Positions 9,255-18,741 are shown, counted from the stretch's first letter. The stretch: 64,000 nt of DNA from Proteus penneri (GCF_003144535.1 NZ_PHFJ01000001.1:186001-250000); one strand, 5' to 3'. Numbers and translations are program-made. Notes: a model not told the origin generated them from the sequence alone.

Positions 9255-9495
9255 GTAAAAAAATGAAAAAAAATACCGTTTGCTCAAGACTGCATCAAGT
9301 TGTTTCTTTTTTGATAAAAATGTATAAAAAATAGATGGTTATCAATAGAAATAATATTCGAAATTTCATTTCTAGTCGCTGAAATGTGTCTTACATAGGA
9401 AAGAAAAGATAAAGCGTTTTTTTAAAAGAAAGTTTTTCATACTGTTTAGTTATACAATCTGACGAATTCAAAGACTAATTGAAGATCCCGAGACG

Positions 9496-10437
9496 ATGGA
9501 TACTACGAATTTATCAGTACCGATGGTATTAGAGTTTGAGCAATTTAAAAAAACACTTCTTCTATATACAAAAGATAAAGAAGGAGGATGGGATACCTCT
9601 GTTTCTGGTTTAGCGTTATGTCGGTATACTTCTATTACAGAGTCTGAAGGCTGGATGTATGAACCCAGTTTGGCTATTGCTGCACAAGGTGCAAAGCAAA
9701 TAACGATAGGGCTAGAGACAAACTGTTATCGCCCTATGAATATGCTTTTAACATCATCAGATATACCTACTTTTGCTAAAGTCTGTGAAGCGTCAAAAGA
9801 AACGCCTTTTTTAGCAATGTTGCTAAAATTAGACCTCGCTCTATTACCTGAACTGCTAGCCGAAAATAAGTTTGAATTACTACAAGAAAATAACGAGATC
9901 AGCGCTCAACAAATTGTTCAAGCAACCGCGCCAATTTTACAAGCAGTAACAAGACTTATAAAACTAATAGATACACCAGAAGATGCACTTTTTATTGCTC
10001 CTTTGATCCAAAAAGAGATCCTTTATTACTTATTAAGATCGAATGATGGTGCGCGTCAGCAACTATTAGCATCACAACATCCTCAGTGTCGGCAAATTAG
10101 TGATGCGCTTGATTGGATTAAACAACATTATCACGAAACAATTCGGATTGAAGATCTTACAACGTTAGTGGGTATGAGCACCTCATCATTTCATTTTCAC
10201 TTTAAAAAACGAACTGGCATGACGCCGTTGCAATATCAAAAGTGGTTACGGCTGAATGAAGCAAGAAGGATCATGCTGATTGAAATGAGTGATGTTTCTA
10301 AAGCAGCATTTATCGTCGGTTATGAAAGCCCATCACAATTTAGTCGTGAATATCATCGATTATTTGGTTTATCGCCCTTAAAAGATATTCAACGATTAAA
10401 AGAATCAGAAACTGAAATGGTATCTTTGGATTATTAG
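9496..10437 (+). CDS. AraC-family transcriptional regulator (AraC_N type, YqhC-like)
   Basis: A 313-residue regulator. Residues about 20-190 form the AraC-type N-terminal domain with the typical EPSLAIAAQGAKQI segment. Residues about 205-300 carry two AraC helix-turn-helix motifs (IRIEDLTTLVGMSTSSFHFH and AAFIVGYESPSQFSREYHR). The ATG at 9496 has only a weak GAG-type ribosome site. It precedes the quinone reductase gene mdaB by 89 nt on the same strand. In this family (for example YqhC), regulators often control a neighbouring oxidoreductase in response to electrophiles, so mdaB is the natural candidate target; that is inference. Confidence 0.85.
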   Translation: MDTTNLSVPMVLEFEQFKKTLLLYTKDKEGGWDTSVSGLALCRYTSITESEGWMYEPSLAIAAQGAKQITIGLETNCYRPMNMLLTSSDIPTFAKVCEASKETPFLAMLLKLDLALLPELLAENKFELLQENNEISAQQIVQATAPILQAVTRLIKLIDTPEDALFIAPLIQKEILYYLLRSNDGARQQLLASQHPQCRQISDALDWIKQHYHETIRIEDLTTLVGMSTSSFHFHFKKRTGMTPLQYQKWLRLNEARRIMLIEMSDVSKAAFIVGYESPSQFSREYHRLFGLSPLKDIQRLKESETEMVSLDY

Positions 10438-10526
10438 GCAAGAATAATGGAGAAATGAGTTAAAGCAGTGATGAGTAATTGCGTTATAGTTTGCTTATTA
10501 AATATGTGTATACAAGGAGTTTAGAA

Positions 10527-11120
10527 GTGACTAACGTTTTTATTATTAATGCTGCAAAAGAGTTTGATGGTTCTGAAGGGAAACTCAACGATCATTTAAC
10601 GCAAGTCGCCACAGATTTGTTGTCTTCGCATCAGATAAATGTGCAATCAACACGCATTGATGATGGTTATGATAATAACGAAGAAGTTGATAAATACTTA
10701 TGGGCCGATGTCATTATTTATCAAATGCCAGCATGGTGGATGGAAGGTCCTTGGATCTTAAAAAAATATATTGATGATGTATTTAGTGCTGGGTACGGCA
10801 AAATGTATATTGATGATGGTCGTACACGAAAAGATCCTTCGAAAAAATATGGTTCGGGTGGATTATTACAAGGCAAAAAGTATCTTCTTTCTGTAACTTG
10901 GAATGCGCCTTTTGAATCTTTTGAAGAACAAGAACAGTTCTTTGAAGGAAAAGGGATTGATGCTGTCTATTTTCCATTCCATAAAGCGAATCAATTTTTA
11001 GGTATGGAAGGATTAAAAACCTTCGGAATGTTTGATGTGGTGAAACAACCGCAAATTGAGCAAGATGTTGAAGCGTATAAAAAACACCTAAAACACGAAA
11101 TTGTTGGAATAGCAGGTTAG
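10527..11120 (+). CDS. mdaB: MdaB-type NAD(P)H:quinone oxidoreductase
   Basis: A cytosolic flavodoxin-fold enzyme that reduces quinones by two electrons. I recognise it as MdaB from LWADVIIYQMPAWWM, KKYIDDVFSAG, DGRTRKDPSKKYGSGG and PFHKANQFLGMEGL. I chose the GTG at 10527 because AAGGAG at 10514-10519 is well placed; the open frame extends 16 codons further up without support. The 197-aa length fits. It lies downstream of the AraC-family gene, and the inverted repeat at 11225-11255 can terminate it. Confidence 0.92.
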   Translation: MTNVFIINAAKEFDGSEGKLNDHLTQVATDLLSSHQINVQSTRIDDGYDNNEEVDKYLWADVIIYQMPAWWMEGPWILKKYIDDVFSAGYGKMYIDDGRTRKDPSKKYGSGGLLQGKKYLLSVTWNAPFESFEEQEQFFEGKGIDAVYFPFHKANQFLGMEGLKTFGMFDVVKQPQIEQDVEAYKKHLKHEIVGIAG

Positions 11121-11224
11121 GTCTTTATCGTACTAGATATAAATTAGCTATTTATTAATTAAGCAAGATAACGATACTGATTGGATTTAGGTAGCTGATT
11201 TAGATGATAAGAATGTAGAAAGTA

Positions 11225-11255
11225 AAAAGCCCGCACTGCAATAGCGCGGGCTTTT
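11225..11255. terminator. Shared terminator between mdaB and tRNA-Asn copy 4
   Basis: The inverted repeat AAAAGCCCGC/GCGGGCTTTT is symmetrical, so it can end mdaB on the plus strand and the tRNA on the minus strand. Confidence 0.85.
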
Positions 11256-11262
11256 CTAAATT

Positions 11263-11338
11263 TGGCTCCTCCAACTGGACTCGAACCAGTGACATACGGA
11301 TTAACAGTCCGCCGTTCTACCGACTGAACTATGGAGGA
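11263..11338 (-). tRNA. tRNA-Asn(GTT), copy 4
   Basis: A 76-nt tRNA with the TTCGAGT T-arm version seen in copy 1, but with the cassette flanks of copies 2 and 3. This mixture suggests gene conversion among the copies. Confidence 0.97.
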
Positions 11339-11364
11339 AGCGAGTTCTCGTGAGAACGAGGCGC

Positions 11365-11393
11365 ATAATAACGATGATATATCAGAGTGTCAA
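11365..11393 (-). promoter_or_regulatory. Promoter of tRNA-Asn copy 4
   Basis: On the minus strand, TTGACA-N17-TATTAT, close to consensus, with a GCGCC discriminator. Confidence 0.78.
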
Positions 11394-11494
11394 CGTTAAA
11401 AGTGGATTAAATATCTGTTTGGTGGGTTTATCGACAAAGTGGCTAAATAATAGAAGTTATTCTCCGTGTTTTTATCTGTAACACGGAGAATCAA

Positions 11495-12001
11495 TTAGGC
11501 TTGATGAGATAATTGTGATGCTGAAATTGATTGTTGAACGGGATCAAATGCCATCAAGTACACATCGTAAAAATGAATTTCTTGTTTTTTACTAATAATC
11601 TCACGAATGTCTTCTTTTATTTGTTGAGATATCGCAGGGTGCTGGTGGATCTCATTTATGGCTTCATCAGAGAGTTTTTCAAAGGTATACCATTCACCGT
11701 TATAGCAGACTCTCAAATCGAGAACGCCAATGTCTTCAAATTTATAGATAGGTTTTATATCAAATAATAAGATACCAGCCATAGCTAAGAACATCATAGT
11801 AAAGAGAGTCAGCGAGATAACACCAAAGTAAGGTGAATAAATTAATAACGCCGCGAGTAATACATAAGAGAGAACCATGCTGATACATAGCCAGATATGG
11901 TTTTTTAAAAATTGACTATTAAAATGTGGTTTCCCGTCTCTTTTTTCTGCTTTATTGATCCGGTCTAAATCACGCTCTAAGATTTCTTTTAATACATTCA
12001 T
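11495..12001 (-). CDS. ylaC: YlaC-family inner-membrane protein
   Basis: A 168-residue protein matching E. coli YlaC in EKRDGKPHF near the N-terminus and in VLDLRVCYNGEWYTF. Two adjacent membrane segments (about residues 35-80) are followed by a soluble C-terminal half. I chose the ATG at 12001 (AAGGTG six bases upstream) over the ATG ten codons earlier. The function of the family is unknown. It stands alone on the minus strand. Confidence 0.85.
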   Translation of the reverse strand: MNVLKEILERDLDRINKAEKRDGKPHFNSQFLKNHIWLCISMVLSYVLLAALLIYSPYFGVISLTLFTMMFLAMAGILLFDIKPIYKFEDIGVLDLRVCYNGEWYTFEKLSDEAINEIHQHPAISQQIKEDIREIISKKQEIHFYDVYLMAFDPVQQSISASQLSHQA

Positions 12002-12456
12002 TGTAAACACCTTAAGAGATGAATGTTGCAAACTTGTTTCTTGTTACTAGATTATCACGTGGGCAAGATAAGCGGGTAGAACAGTTTTTTTAAATTCTGG
12101 CATTAACTGTTATTGTTAGATTATTAAGAATATTCTTATTCGTTGTTAATAATAGAGATAAAATATCAAATAAATTTTATGCACAGTGATAAAAATCGAG
12201 GAAGAATTGTATTTTTAATGTGCAATTTGCATTTTTTTAATCTTTAGGTGCATAAAACTATTGCTATTAAACTTGTCTCATGCGTTAATGAGTAAGGCCT
12301 CAATACAGACCTGATTTATGATTGACATTCTAAGTTAATGAGTTTTAAACAGCATCGCTTTTTGACCGTTTTCTTCATGTGTGCCCATAAGTTATAGGTA
12401 GTTCAGGCCAGTAGATGCCGAGAAGGCAACGTTTTATTGATATATAGGAAAGTCAC
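12002..12456. other. Upstream region and long 5' leader of the csp gene
   Basis: No gene is visible. The right part (roughly 12290-12456) looks like a CspA-type leader: a stretch AATACAGACCTGA resembling the cold box, and GCCGAGAAGGCAAC shortly before the ribosome site, like the element preceding the E. coli cspA start. Leaders of this kind fold differently in the cold to allow translation. The transcript start is not determined. Confidence 0.5.
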
Positions 12457-12669
12457 ATGTCTGACAAAATGAAAGGTCAAGTTAAGTGGTTCAACGAGTC
12501 TAAAGGCTTTGGTTTTATTACTCCAGCAGACGGAAGCAAAGACGTATTCGTTCACTTTTCTGCCATTCAAGGTAACGGTTTCAAAACTCTGGCTGAAGGT
12601 CAGAACGTAGAATTCACAATTGAAAACGGTGCAAAAGGTCCAGCAGCTGCTAACGTAACTGCTCTGTAA
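12457..12669 (+). CDS. CspA-family cold-shock protein
   Basis: A 70-residue single cold-shock domain that binds single-stranded RNA/DNA. RNP1 is KGFGFITP and RNP2 is DVFVHFSAI, both intact. In E. coli terms it is closest to the CspA/CspE group ([14 protein letters not shown] end); I do not assign a specific paralogue. The long structured leader suggests cold-responsive control. A strong terminator follows at 12695. Confidence 0.95.
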   Translation: MSDKMKGQVKWFNESKGFGFITPADGSKDVFVHFSAIQGNGFKTLAEGQNVEFTIENGAKGPAAANVTAL

Positions 12670-12694
12670 TTAAAGCCTTTTAAAAATTTTCTTC

Positions 12695-12726
12695 AAGCCT
12701 GTCACCTTATGGTGGCAGGCTTTTTC
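12695..12726 (+). terminator. Terminator of the csp gene
   Basis: The stem AAGCCTGTCACC/GGTGGCAGGCTT (one wobble) with loop TTAT is followed by T5. Confidence 0.92.
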
Positions 12727-12776
12727 TTTATGGGTAAAATAAAAAAAGAGAATGATAATATTTATCAGGAGAGAAA

Positions 12777-12971
12777 ATGCAGGTTAATGATAATGTTGTT
12801 GTAAAAACAGATGGTATTGACGATCGTGAAGGAACTATCCTACTTATCGAAGAATTTAATGAAGGTATAATGTATTTGGTATCACTCCCTGAATATCCAA
12901 AAGGAATTTGGTTTTTTAATGAAAAAGAGGGCGGTGAAGGAATATTTGTGAGACCAATACAGCAAAAGTGA
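12777..12971 (+). CDS. Small hypothetical protein, SH3/KOW-like
   Basis: A 64-residue acidic soluble protein with CAGGAG spaced correctly before its ATG. Its start, [19 protein letters not shown], resembles the beta-barrel of KOW or SH3-like domains; the rest is short beta-prone segments. I do not recognise the family. It has its own likely terminator at 13118 and stands between csp and the MgtC-family gene. Confidence 0.65.
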   Translation: MQVNDNVVVKTDGIDDREGTILLIEEFNEGIMYLVSLPEYPKGIWFFNEKEGGEGIFVRPIQQK

Positions 12972-13372
12972 CTGACGTTTAGGTTTGGTTCATTTACATT
13001 TTCAAATCAGCTACTTATACTTTTGCTAAATTATAGTTAGGAGAAAACACCTTGGATACACAAAGTTGTAGGTTAATGATAAAACCATTAATCGAGAATA
13101 ATTTTATTCAAAATAATAGGTAAGCTGTTTTCTTCAGTAAAACTGCTTACCATTTTGGTGGGCAGTGCGTTGTAATATTCCTTTCTTATATTTCAATTAT
13201 GCACTTACCCAAATAATTTCCCTTATGCAGCTAAAACAAGAAGGGTAATTTCATGTGCTATATTTTTTTCTCTTTATTTCCTCCTCCTAAGGCGATGAAT
13301 TGATTTCAACACTCTGAATTGTCAGAGCAAAATTTTCATATCGATTTTAATCATCATGTAGAGGAAATAAAC
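12972..13372. other. Intergenic region before the MgtC-family gene
   Basis: No gene is seen. It contains the terminator-like stem at 13118-13150 and a small CTCTGA/TCAGAG hairpin at 13312-13327, about 45 nt before the mgtC-family start. I see no sign of a Salmonella-type mgtC leader peptide. Confidence 0.5.
13118..13156 (+). terminator. Terminator-like stem after the small hypothetical gene
   Basis: A 13-bp stem (GGTAAGCTGTTTT against AAAACTGCTTACC, one mismatch, 7-nt loop) is followed by ATTTT. Confidence 0.65.
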
Positions 13373-14071
13373 ATGACGATGACGCCTTATATTTTAAATC
13401 TCGTGATTGCAATGTGCCTTGGTGCTTTGATTGGTGCTGAACGTCAATGGCGACAAAGAATGGCAGGTTTAAGAACAAATGCTTTAGTGGCAACGGGGGC
13501 TGCTGTTTTTATTTTAAGCTCAATAGAAACTTCGTCAGATAGCCCTGGTCGGATTGCAGCTCAAGTTGTTTCAGGTATTGGATTTCTTGGTGCTGGTGTG
13601 ATCATGCGCGAAGGAATGAATATACGAGGGCTTAATACAGCAGCAACGCTTTGGTGTTCTGCGGGAATTGGTGTGTTGAGTGGATTAGGTTTATATCAAT
13701 TGGCGACCATAGCAGCACTTCTTATTCTTTGTGCGAATATTTTATTGCGAGAAGCTGCTCAGCGGATAAACGCTCAACCACAACATCAAGCAATAGATAT
13801 TGAGCAACGCTACTCAATACGAATTATTTGTCATGAAGAAGATGAAGTTTTAGTTAGAACTCTGATTTTACAGGCAATAAATGGATTACATGTTCGATTA
13901 CAGTCTTTAAGTAGTGCTGATACATTGATGCCTAGTCAATTGGAAGTTTGTGCCGAATTACTTGCAACCCCTGTCGAGCAAAAAGAGATAGAAGCGATTG
14001 TTTGCAGAGTAAGTTTAGAAAAGAGTGTCAGTGCAATTAATTGGAAGATAGCAGCAGAGCATCCTATTTAA
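13373..14071 (+). CDS. MgtC/SapB-family membrane protein
   Basis: A 232-residue protein. The N-terminal 130 residues hold about four to five membrane helices and the MgtC signature (LGALIGAERQWRQRMAGLR, then SGIGFLGAGVIMREG). A soluble C-terminal domain follows, as in longer MgtC proteins. MgtC members affect growth in low magnesium and, in some pathogens, F1Fo ATPase and virulence; the role of this one is inferred by family only. I chose the ATG at 13373 (AGAGGA upstream). The open frame begins 18 codons earlier without a ribosome site. No mgtA/mgtB neighbour is present. Confidence 0.85.
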   Translation: MTMTPYILNLVIAMCLGALIGAERQWRQRMAGLRTNALVATGAAVFILSSIETSSDSPGRIAAQVVSGIGFLGAGVIMREGMNIRGLNTAATLWCSAGIGVLSGLGLYQLATIAALLILCANILLREAAQRINAQPQHQAIDIEQRYSIRIICHEEDEVLVRTLILQAINGLHVRLQSLSSADTLMPSQLEVCAELLATPVEQKEIEAIVCRVSLEKSVSAINWKIAAEHPI

Positions 14072-14103
14072 CGGATCTTTTTTAAGACAAGATTATTCTA
14101 ATC

Positions 14104-14139
14104 AAGGCTCTCTATATTCAGTATAGGGCGCTTTTTTGT
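14104..14139 (+). terminator. Terminator after the MgtC-family gene
   Basis: An imperfect stem (AAGGCTCTCTATA against TATAGGGCGCTT) is followed by T6, 33 nt after the stop. Confidence 0.65.
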
Positions 14140-16369
14140 CATGTAGATACTAGTTAGAGATCAACTTACAAAGTTATTTCAAAAAGGAATATGAATATTA
14201 ATAAAAGTTATAAAGAATATAATTTTGTAATTTGTAAGTAATAGAACTGTCATATTTCAAGTTGTTGTATAGTCGATTATGTTTATTCGTACAGACATAT
14301 TCTTTTGTATGTTCATAGTAAACCATTCACTTTTTCCTACCTAAATCCAAATCACTTAGAGTATTTACATAATATTTAATTCTAAAACTAATTTCTCTAA
14401 TGAGAAGAATAAGGCTTTAGTTATAAATTACGTATTATTACTAACATATAGAAATAAAGTATTTTAATTGTGTAATTATTATTTGCGTAACTATTACTTT
14501 ATGGAATAAAAAATAGAAAAATATATTCAAAAAAAGCTAATTAAAATACGTGATAGAGAGGATACGTTCATTTTCGTTTTAATAAAAACAAACATTTTTG
14601 TCTAAATTGATTAATGTACAATTATTTGTATTGTGGTTAACCCGCATATAATGAGTTATGAATGAAAAATATTGAACTACCTTTGTGGGGTGTTTGGTAT
14701 CATTTCTCATTTTTATTAATCGTTTCTTTTGCTCTGATTTGATTTATCTCTGTTTATTTTGTTTTTAATAAATAGAAAAAACTAAAATCAAGTAAGAGAT
14801 TGCTACCCATGGTTTACTTATTAAATGAGGTACTTAGGAGTATTATGGGACAAAAAGTCGTTATTAAGGGGCTTAGAGCAGTATTTCATTTGGGATAAAA
14901 ATTGATGTTTTCCATTGATTATATTAGATTTTTTTAATACCTAAATTATACTCTCAAATTATTTCAATGTATTTGGCTAAAAATATATCAACATTTACTG
15001 CCATATTTAATTTAAGCGTGATTTTTTTGAGTAATGTTTTTAATTTAATTTAATTAGACTCTCAAAATATGAAGAAAAATTTAGGAAAACGGTGGGCTTA
15101 TACTGCTACAGTAAAGCTGATGAATTGCTGTGGTATGTTGTCTGTAATCACTAATCATTGGTGAATGAAAATCTTTTGAAGAATTGTGGTTTTTTTTGTA
15201 AAGACCATGTGGAAAAATTGATACCAATAAGTAATCTTATAATAATAGTAGAAAAATTACACCACTCTTTCTGTTCAGTAAAATAATCATTTCAAAATTA
15301 TATTGTTTATAACTTTGTCAAGGATGTAAATCTTACTTATTACAGAAAGAGAATTATCTTAGTATGAAATAGATGTGTCGTTAGTATTTTTCTTGAAAAT
15401 ATATATAAAGGATAATTGTGGTACTGACCTTTTTTGATTCACCAAAAAAGATAAAACCAAGTATAAGAGGAACACTAATTTAAAACATTGCTGGTATAAA
15501 AGTGTGAACAAAAATTTCATGTTCGCTTACTAAAAAACAATGTAACTCGTTTCAATAGAACTGGAAGCAATACACAAACTATTTGCATTCACCTCATGAA
15601 TGATCTCGATTATTACTATAACAAAATACGGTTACAATATTTTTCAATACCTTCTTTTTCCAAAAAATTAGAACACTTTGGGGTTATAGAATACTAAGTA
15701 CTGTTATTGGTTTTTAAGACTAATCTAATAAATGAGATATAAGCCTTGATTATTTAGATATATCAATATTTTTATTAGGTTTTGAGCGAGAGAAAAAGTC
15801 TTTTTAATGTTGAAATTACTCATAAAAAGGGTAATAAAATGAGTCAAATTAGTAGTTAGAATAGAGGAACATTTAGAGATATATTTTGGCGCTTTAAGTA
15901 AAGATGTACCGATATTTAAATCTTTATACTCTCCTAGGTTCGTCAACACCAACTTTTGTTAAGTAATAGTGTTGTTACGAAGTCAGCATTTTTAGTTCCG
16001 TAATGCCTTGAGACTTGTGATAGCTAGGTTGAAAAAAAGAGGCTAACTACATGATAAGAGAGAAGGTGAAACAATACTCATCATTTGTAAGAGTAAAACA
16101 AATTGTTGTTAGAAACTATTTGGGGCTAAAAGTTAACATTTGATATTTTTTTATTCGTACCAATGCTAATGGAGTAATCAATAAGGTGTTATTTTAATCA
16201 TATTTGTTTTTCTGGCTTTACATTGAGAAAGTGCATCTATACAGGTGTTAACTTCGGGTTATCATATTTGCCATTACAGCCATTTATTGTGTAGAGGCAA
16301 TACGGTTAACAGGAAAAACAGAATTTATATTTTACCTTATTATTTTATGAATTAATTACTTTATCTTGG

Positions 16370-16389
16370 AGATCTTGGGATCTTTTTTT
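16370..16389 (+). terminator. Weak terminator-like element in the gap
   Basis: AGATC-TTGG-GATCT followed by a T7 run. The 5-bp stem is weak, but the layout is terminator-like. It would imply a transcript with no visible gene. Confidence 0.35.
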
Positions 16390-16557
16390 ATGAAATTGAA
16401 ATTTATATTTCAAGAAATGTCTTTTTTTTATAAAAAAAGAGATGTGGTTATATAAGACATGATTTTATAAATCTGCTTTTTTTCTTTATTTTTTTACTGT
16501 CTTTTGTGTTTTTTATTAGTTGTAAATTATTGGTGGAATATAACTATACAGTGAAAA

Positions 16558-16580
16558 ATAAGAAATTTTAAATTTCTTAT
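16558..16580. repeat. 11-bp near-perfect palindrome in the gap
   Basis: ATAAGAAATTT, one central T, then the exact complement. It could be an operator or simply an AT-rich chance palindrome. Confidence 0.4.
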
Positions 16581-17468
16581 ATTAATAATCTTTGACTTTA
16601 TTTTATAAAAAAATGCGTGTTTTTTTTGATTCAACTTAAGTTAAATACTGTATTATTTTCATATTCAATTCTGAATTAATAATTAAATTGGTAAAAGGTT
16701 TTATTTAATTAAATAAAAAAGATTATTTTGTTTTTATATTAATCTAGTAGTAATTTTAAATTTATATTGTTCATAAATTATACTATGACTCATAAAAAAA
16801 ACTTATTTATATGTGGATATTATTTCTCTGTGATTAATTTAAAGGCAATAAAACTCTTATTAAGGGTTCTGTAATTTAAGTGTTAAATAGTACTTGGTAA
16901 GTATTAGCTAAATTAAATTATTACAGTTGAAACTTTAATGATGTAGAAATAAATATTCAATGATTTAAGGGTGAAGATGCATAACTAAGAATTTAATTTT
17001 ATATGACTTATCGTCCTGTCTAATAAATGCATTAACTTATCATATTGATTTTAAAGTATAATATTTGGTTTGAAATAATAAAAAAATTTAGGATAACTAT
17101 AAATAATTAGAATGGGTTATTTTTCAAACAAATTGTAAACAAAAAGTGATCATTTATGAAGGTTTGCGTAAATGGTGAAAAAAATAATATCTATAGAAAT
17201 ATTTATTAAATTTAAGAAGCTTGTTTAGATAAAGATGAGGGGGAGATATATCAATATATGTTACTGTGATCAAAAAAATCTCTAATTGTAGATTTGTCAA
17301 ATTTTTATGCTGTATTTTTAGGTTTATAAGTTTAATAGATCGTATAAAATAAAAAATTATCATTAATATTTTAATTTGGGTAGATTAGCTTATTAATTTA
17401 CACCAAGTTTTATTACTTTTATCACTTGAATAGTTAATGAACTAATTCCATAATAATGATTATCTTTT

Positions 17469-17484
17469 TGTGATGTGACTCACA
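17469..17484. promoter_or_regulatory. CRP (cAMP receptor protein) site upstream of flhDC
   Basis: TGTGA-N6-TCACA is a perfect match to both half-sites, centred about 308 nt before the flhD start. E. coli flhDC is activated by CRP from a site about 71 bp upstream of its transcript start. By analogy, transcription here would start near 17548 and leave a leader of about 235 nt. Confidence 0.8.
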
Positions 17485-17727
17485 TAGTATTTAAATTAGA
17501 CTACTTTATCCGTTGAATAACTTAATCGTTAAGGAGTAAAGTTGTTGCGTTAGGATTATTCTTAACGAGCTATATTGGCGAGCATTTAAAGTTTACTTTT
17601 AATTTAAATGATTTTTTCGCTACTTTTGAAAATGACCGTAACTAAGTAATACAAGGTAGTGTTACTACGTGTCATGTTCATAAAATGGGGCCTGGAATTT
17701 AATATTACATTTATATTAATTTCCTCG

Positions 17728-17749
17728 GGATCTTTCATTAGAAAGATCC
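17728..17749 (+). promoter_or_regulatory. Hairpin in the flhD leader
   Basis: A perfect 9-bp stem (GGATCTTTC/GAAAGATCC) with loop ATTA ends 35 nt before the flhD ATG and is followed by TCTTTGTT. It may slow or end transcription, or protect the mRNA. It is not a textbook terminator because the T run is interrupted. Confidence 0.6.
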
Positions 17750-17784
17750 TCTTTGTTCAATATAATCGGACGGGATGTAAAGAG

Positions 17785-18135
17785 ATGAGTACGGTTGAAT
17801 TGCTTAAGCATATTTATGACATAAATTTATCGTATTTGCTTTTGGCGCAAAGGTTAATTAACCAAGAAAAGGCTTCCGCAATGTTTCGGCTTGGGATTAG
17901 TGATGCAATGGCGGATGCACTGGCAGAGCTTACATTGCCACAATTGGTTAAGTTGGCTGAAACAAACCAACTAATCTGTAATTTCCGCTTTGAAGACAGC
18001 GAAACAATAGAACAACTCACTAAAGAATCTAGAGTGGATGATTTACAACAAATTCATACTGGCATTCTTCTTTCTTCTAACTTGTTTCGTCAGTTATCGG
18101 AACAAGACACTACTGCAACAAAGAAACGGGCATAA
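17785..18135 (+). CDS. flhD: FlhD, flagellar master regulator subunit
   Basis: FlhD forms the FlhD4C2 complex that activates class II flagellar promoters and, in Proteus, swarming. The 116-residue protein matches the family end to end ([47 protein letters not shown] end). The start at 17785 aligns with E. coli FlhD; the open frame reaches 42 codons further up but crosses the leader hairpin and lacks homology. flhC follows after 2 nt. A CRP site and a leader hairpin precede it. Confidence 0.97.
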   Translation: MSTVELLKHIYDINLSYLLLAQRLINQEKASAMFRLGISDAMADALAELTLPQLVKLAETNQLICNFRFEDSETIEQLTKESRVDDLQQIHTGILLSSNLFRQLSEQDTTATKKRA

Positions 18136-18137
18136 CA

Positions 18138-18718
18138 ATGAGTGAGAAAAGTATCGTCCGAGAAGCGAAAGATATTCGCTTAGCAATGGAATTAATCACC
18201 TTGGGTGCCCGCTTACAAATGCTTGAAAGTGAAACTCAATTAAGTCGGGGGCGTTTAATTAAATTATACAAAGAATTAAGAGGGAGCCCCCTCCAAAAGG
18301 AATGCTGCCATTTTCAACGGATTGGTTTATGACATGGGAACAAAATATCCATTCCTCAATGTTTTATAATGCTTATCGCTTTTTATTAAAAAATGGCGGT
18401 TGTGTTGGCGTTGAGGCTGTTGTTAAGGCTTATCGTTTATACTTAGAGCAATGTCCTCCTGTTAAAGATCAAGAACCTATTTTAGCACTAACAAGAGCAT
18501 GGACATTAGTACGTTTTGTTGAAAGTGGTATGTTGCAACTTTCTGTTTGTACCAAATGTAATGGTTCATTTATTACATACGCACACCAGCCAGCTAGTAA
18601 TTATGTTTGTAGTCTTTGCCAGCCACCTTCTCGCGCAATAAAAAAACGTAAACTTTCCGCCAATCCTGCCGATATTAACTTACAACTGTTGGATGGTCTT
18701 GAACAGTTTGCAATGTGA
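18138..18718 (+). pseudogene. flhC: FlhC, flagellar master regulator subunit, frameshifted at a C run
   Basis: FlhC is the DNA-binding partner of FlhD. The first 51 codons match the family exactly up to KELRGSP; reading then leaves the frame after a run of five C (18287-18291) and stops at 18330-18332. One additional C restores [22 protein letters not shown] and gives 193 aa, against 192 in E. coli. The zinc-binding cysteines (CTKC and CSLC) lie after the break, so the truncated product cannot form the active complex. The remaining frame is intact, which points to a very recent lesion or a base-count error. Confidence 0.93.
18649..18675 (+). promoter_or_regulatory. FliA (sigma-28) promoter for the mot/che operon, inside flhC
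   Basis: TAAACTTT-N11-GCCGATAT differs from the consensus TAAAGTTT-N11-GCCGATAA at one base in each element. It lies near the 3' end of flhC, the same arrangement as in E. coli, and would drive motABcheAW. Confidence 0.85.
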
Positions 18719-18741
18719 TTCGAGATTGAAAGTTAAATATC

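Larger units (their letters stand above)
14140..17468. other. 3.3-kb AT-rich gene-poor region upstream of flhDC
   Basis: No open frame here has a family match, good composition and a ribosome site together. The only frames above 60 codons (minus strand, 15725-15952 and 17154-17363) look random. Tiny frames with some start signal occur, such as 14662-14742 (26 codons, a hydrophobic stretch) and 14845-14898 (17 codons, with TTAGGAG upstream), but these are expected by chance in AT-rich DNA. Structured spots are the near-palindrome at 16558-16580, an A7/T7 hairpin near 16420 and a short stem plus T run at 16370-16389. I see no recognisable pseudogene. Confidence 0.55.

Noticed and set aside
14662..16143. 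Several frames of 17-31 codons in the gap before flhDC (for example at 14810, 15069 and 16051)
   Set aside because: Such short ATG frames are expected by chance in AT-rich DNA; only the one at 14845 has a good ribosome site, which is not enough.
15725..17363. Two 69-75-codon minus-strand frames in the same gap
   Set aside because: Composition is low-complexity Ile/Lys/Phe/Asn-type and there is no start signal or family.
18302..18718. The downstream part of flhC as an independent short gene
   Set aside because: It is the exact continuation of FlhC after the C run; the internal ATG is an ordinary FlhC methionine codon.
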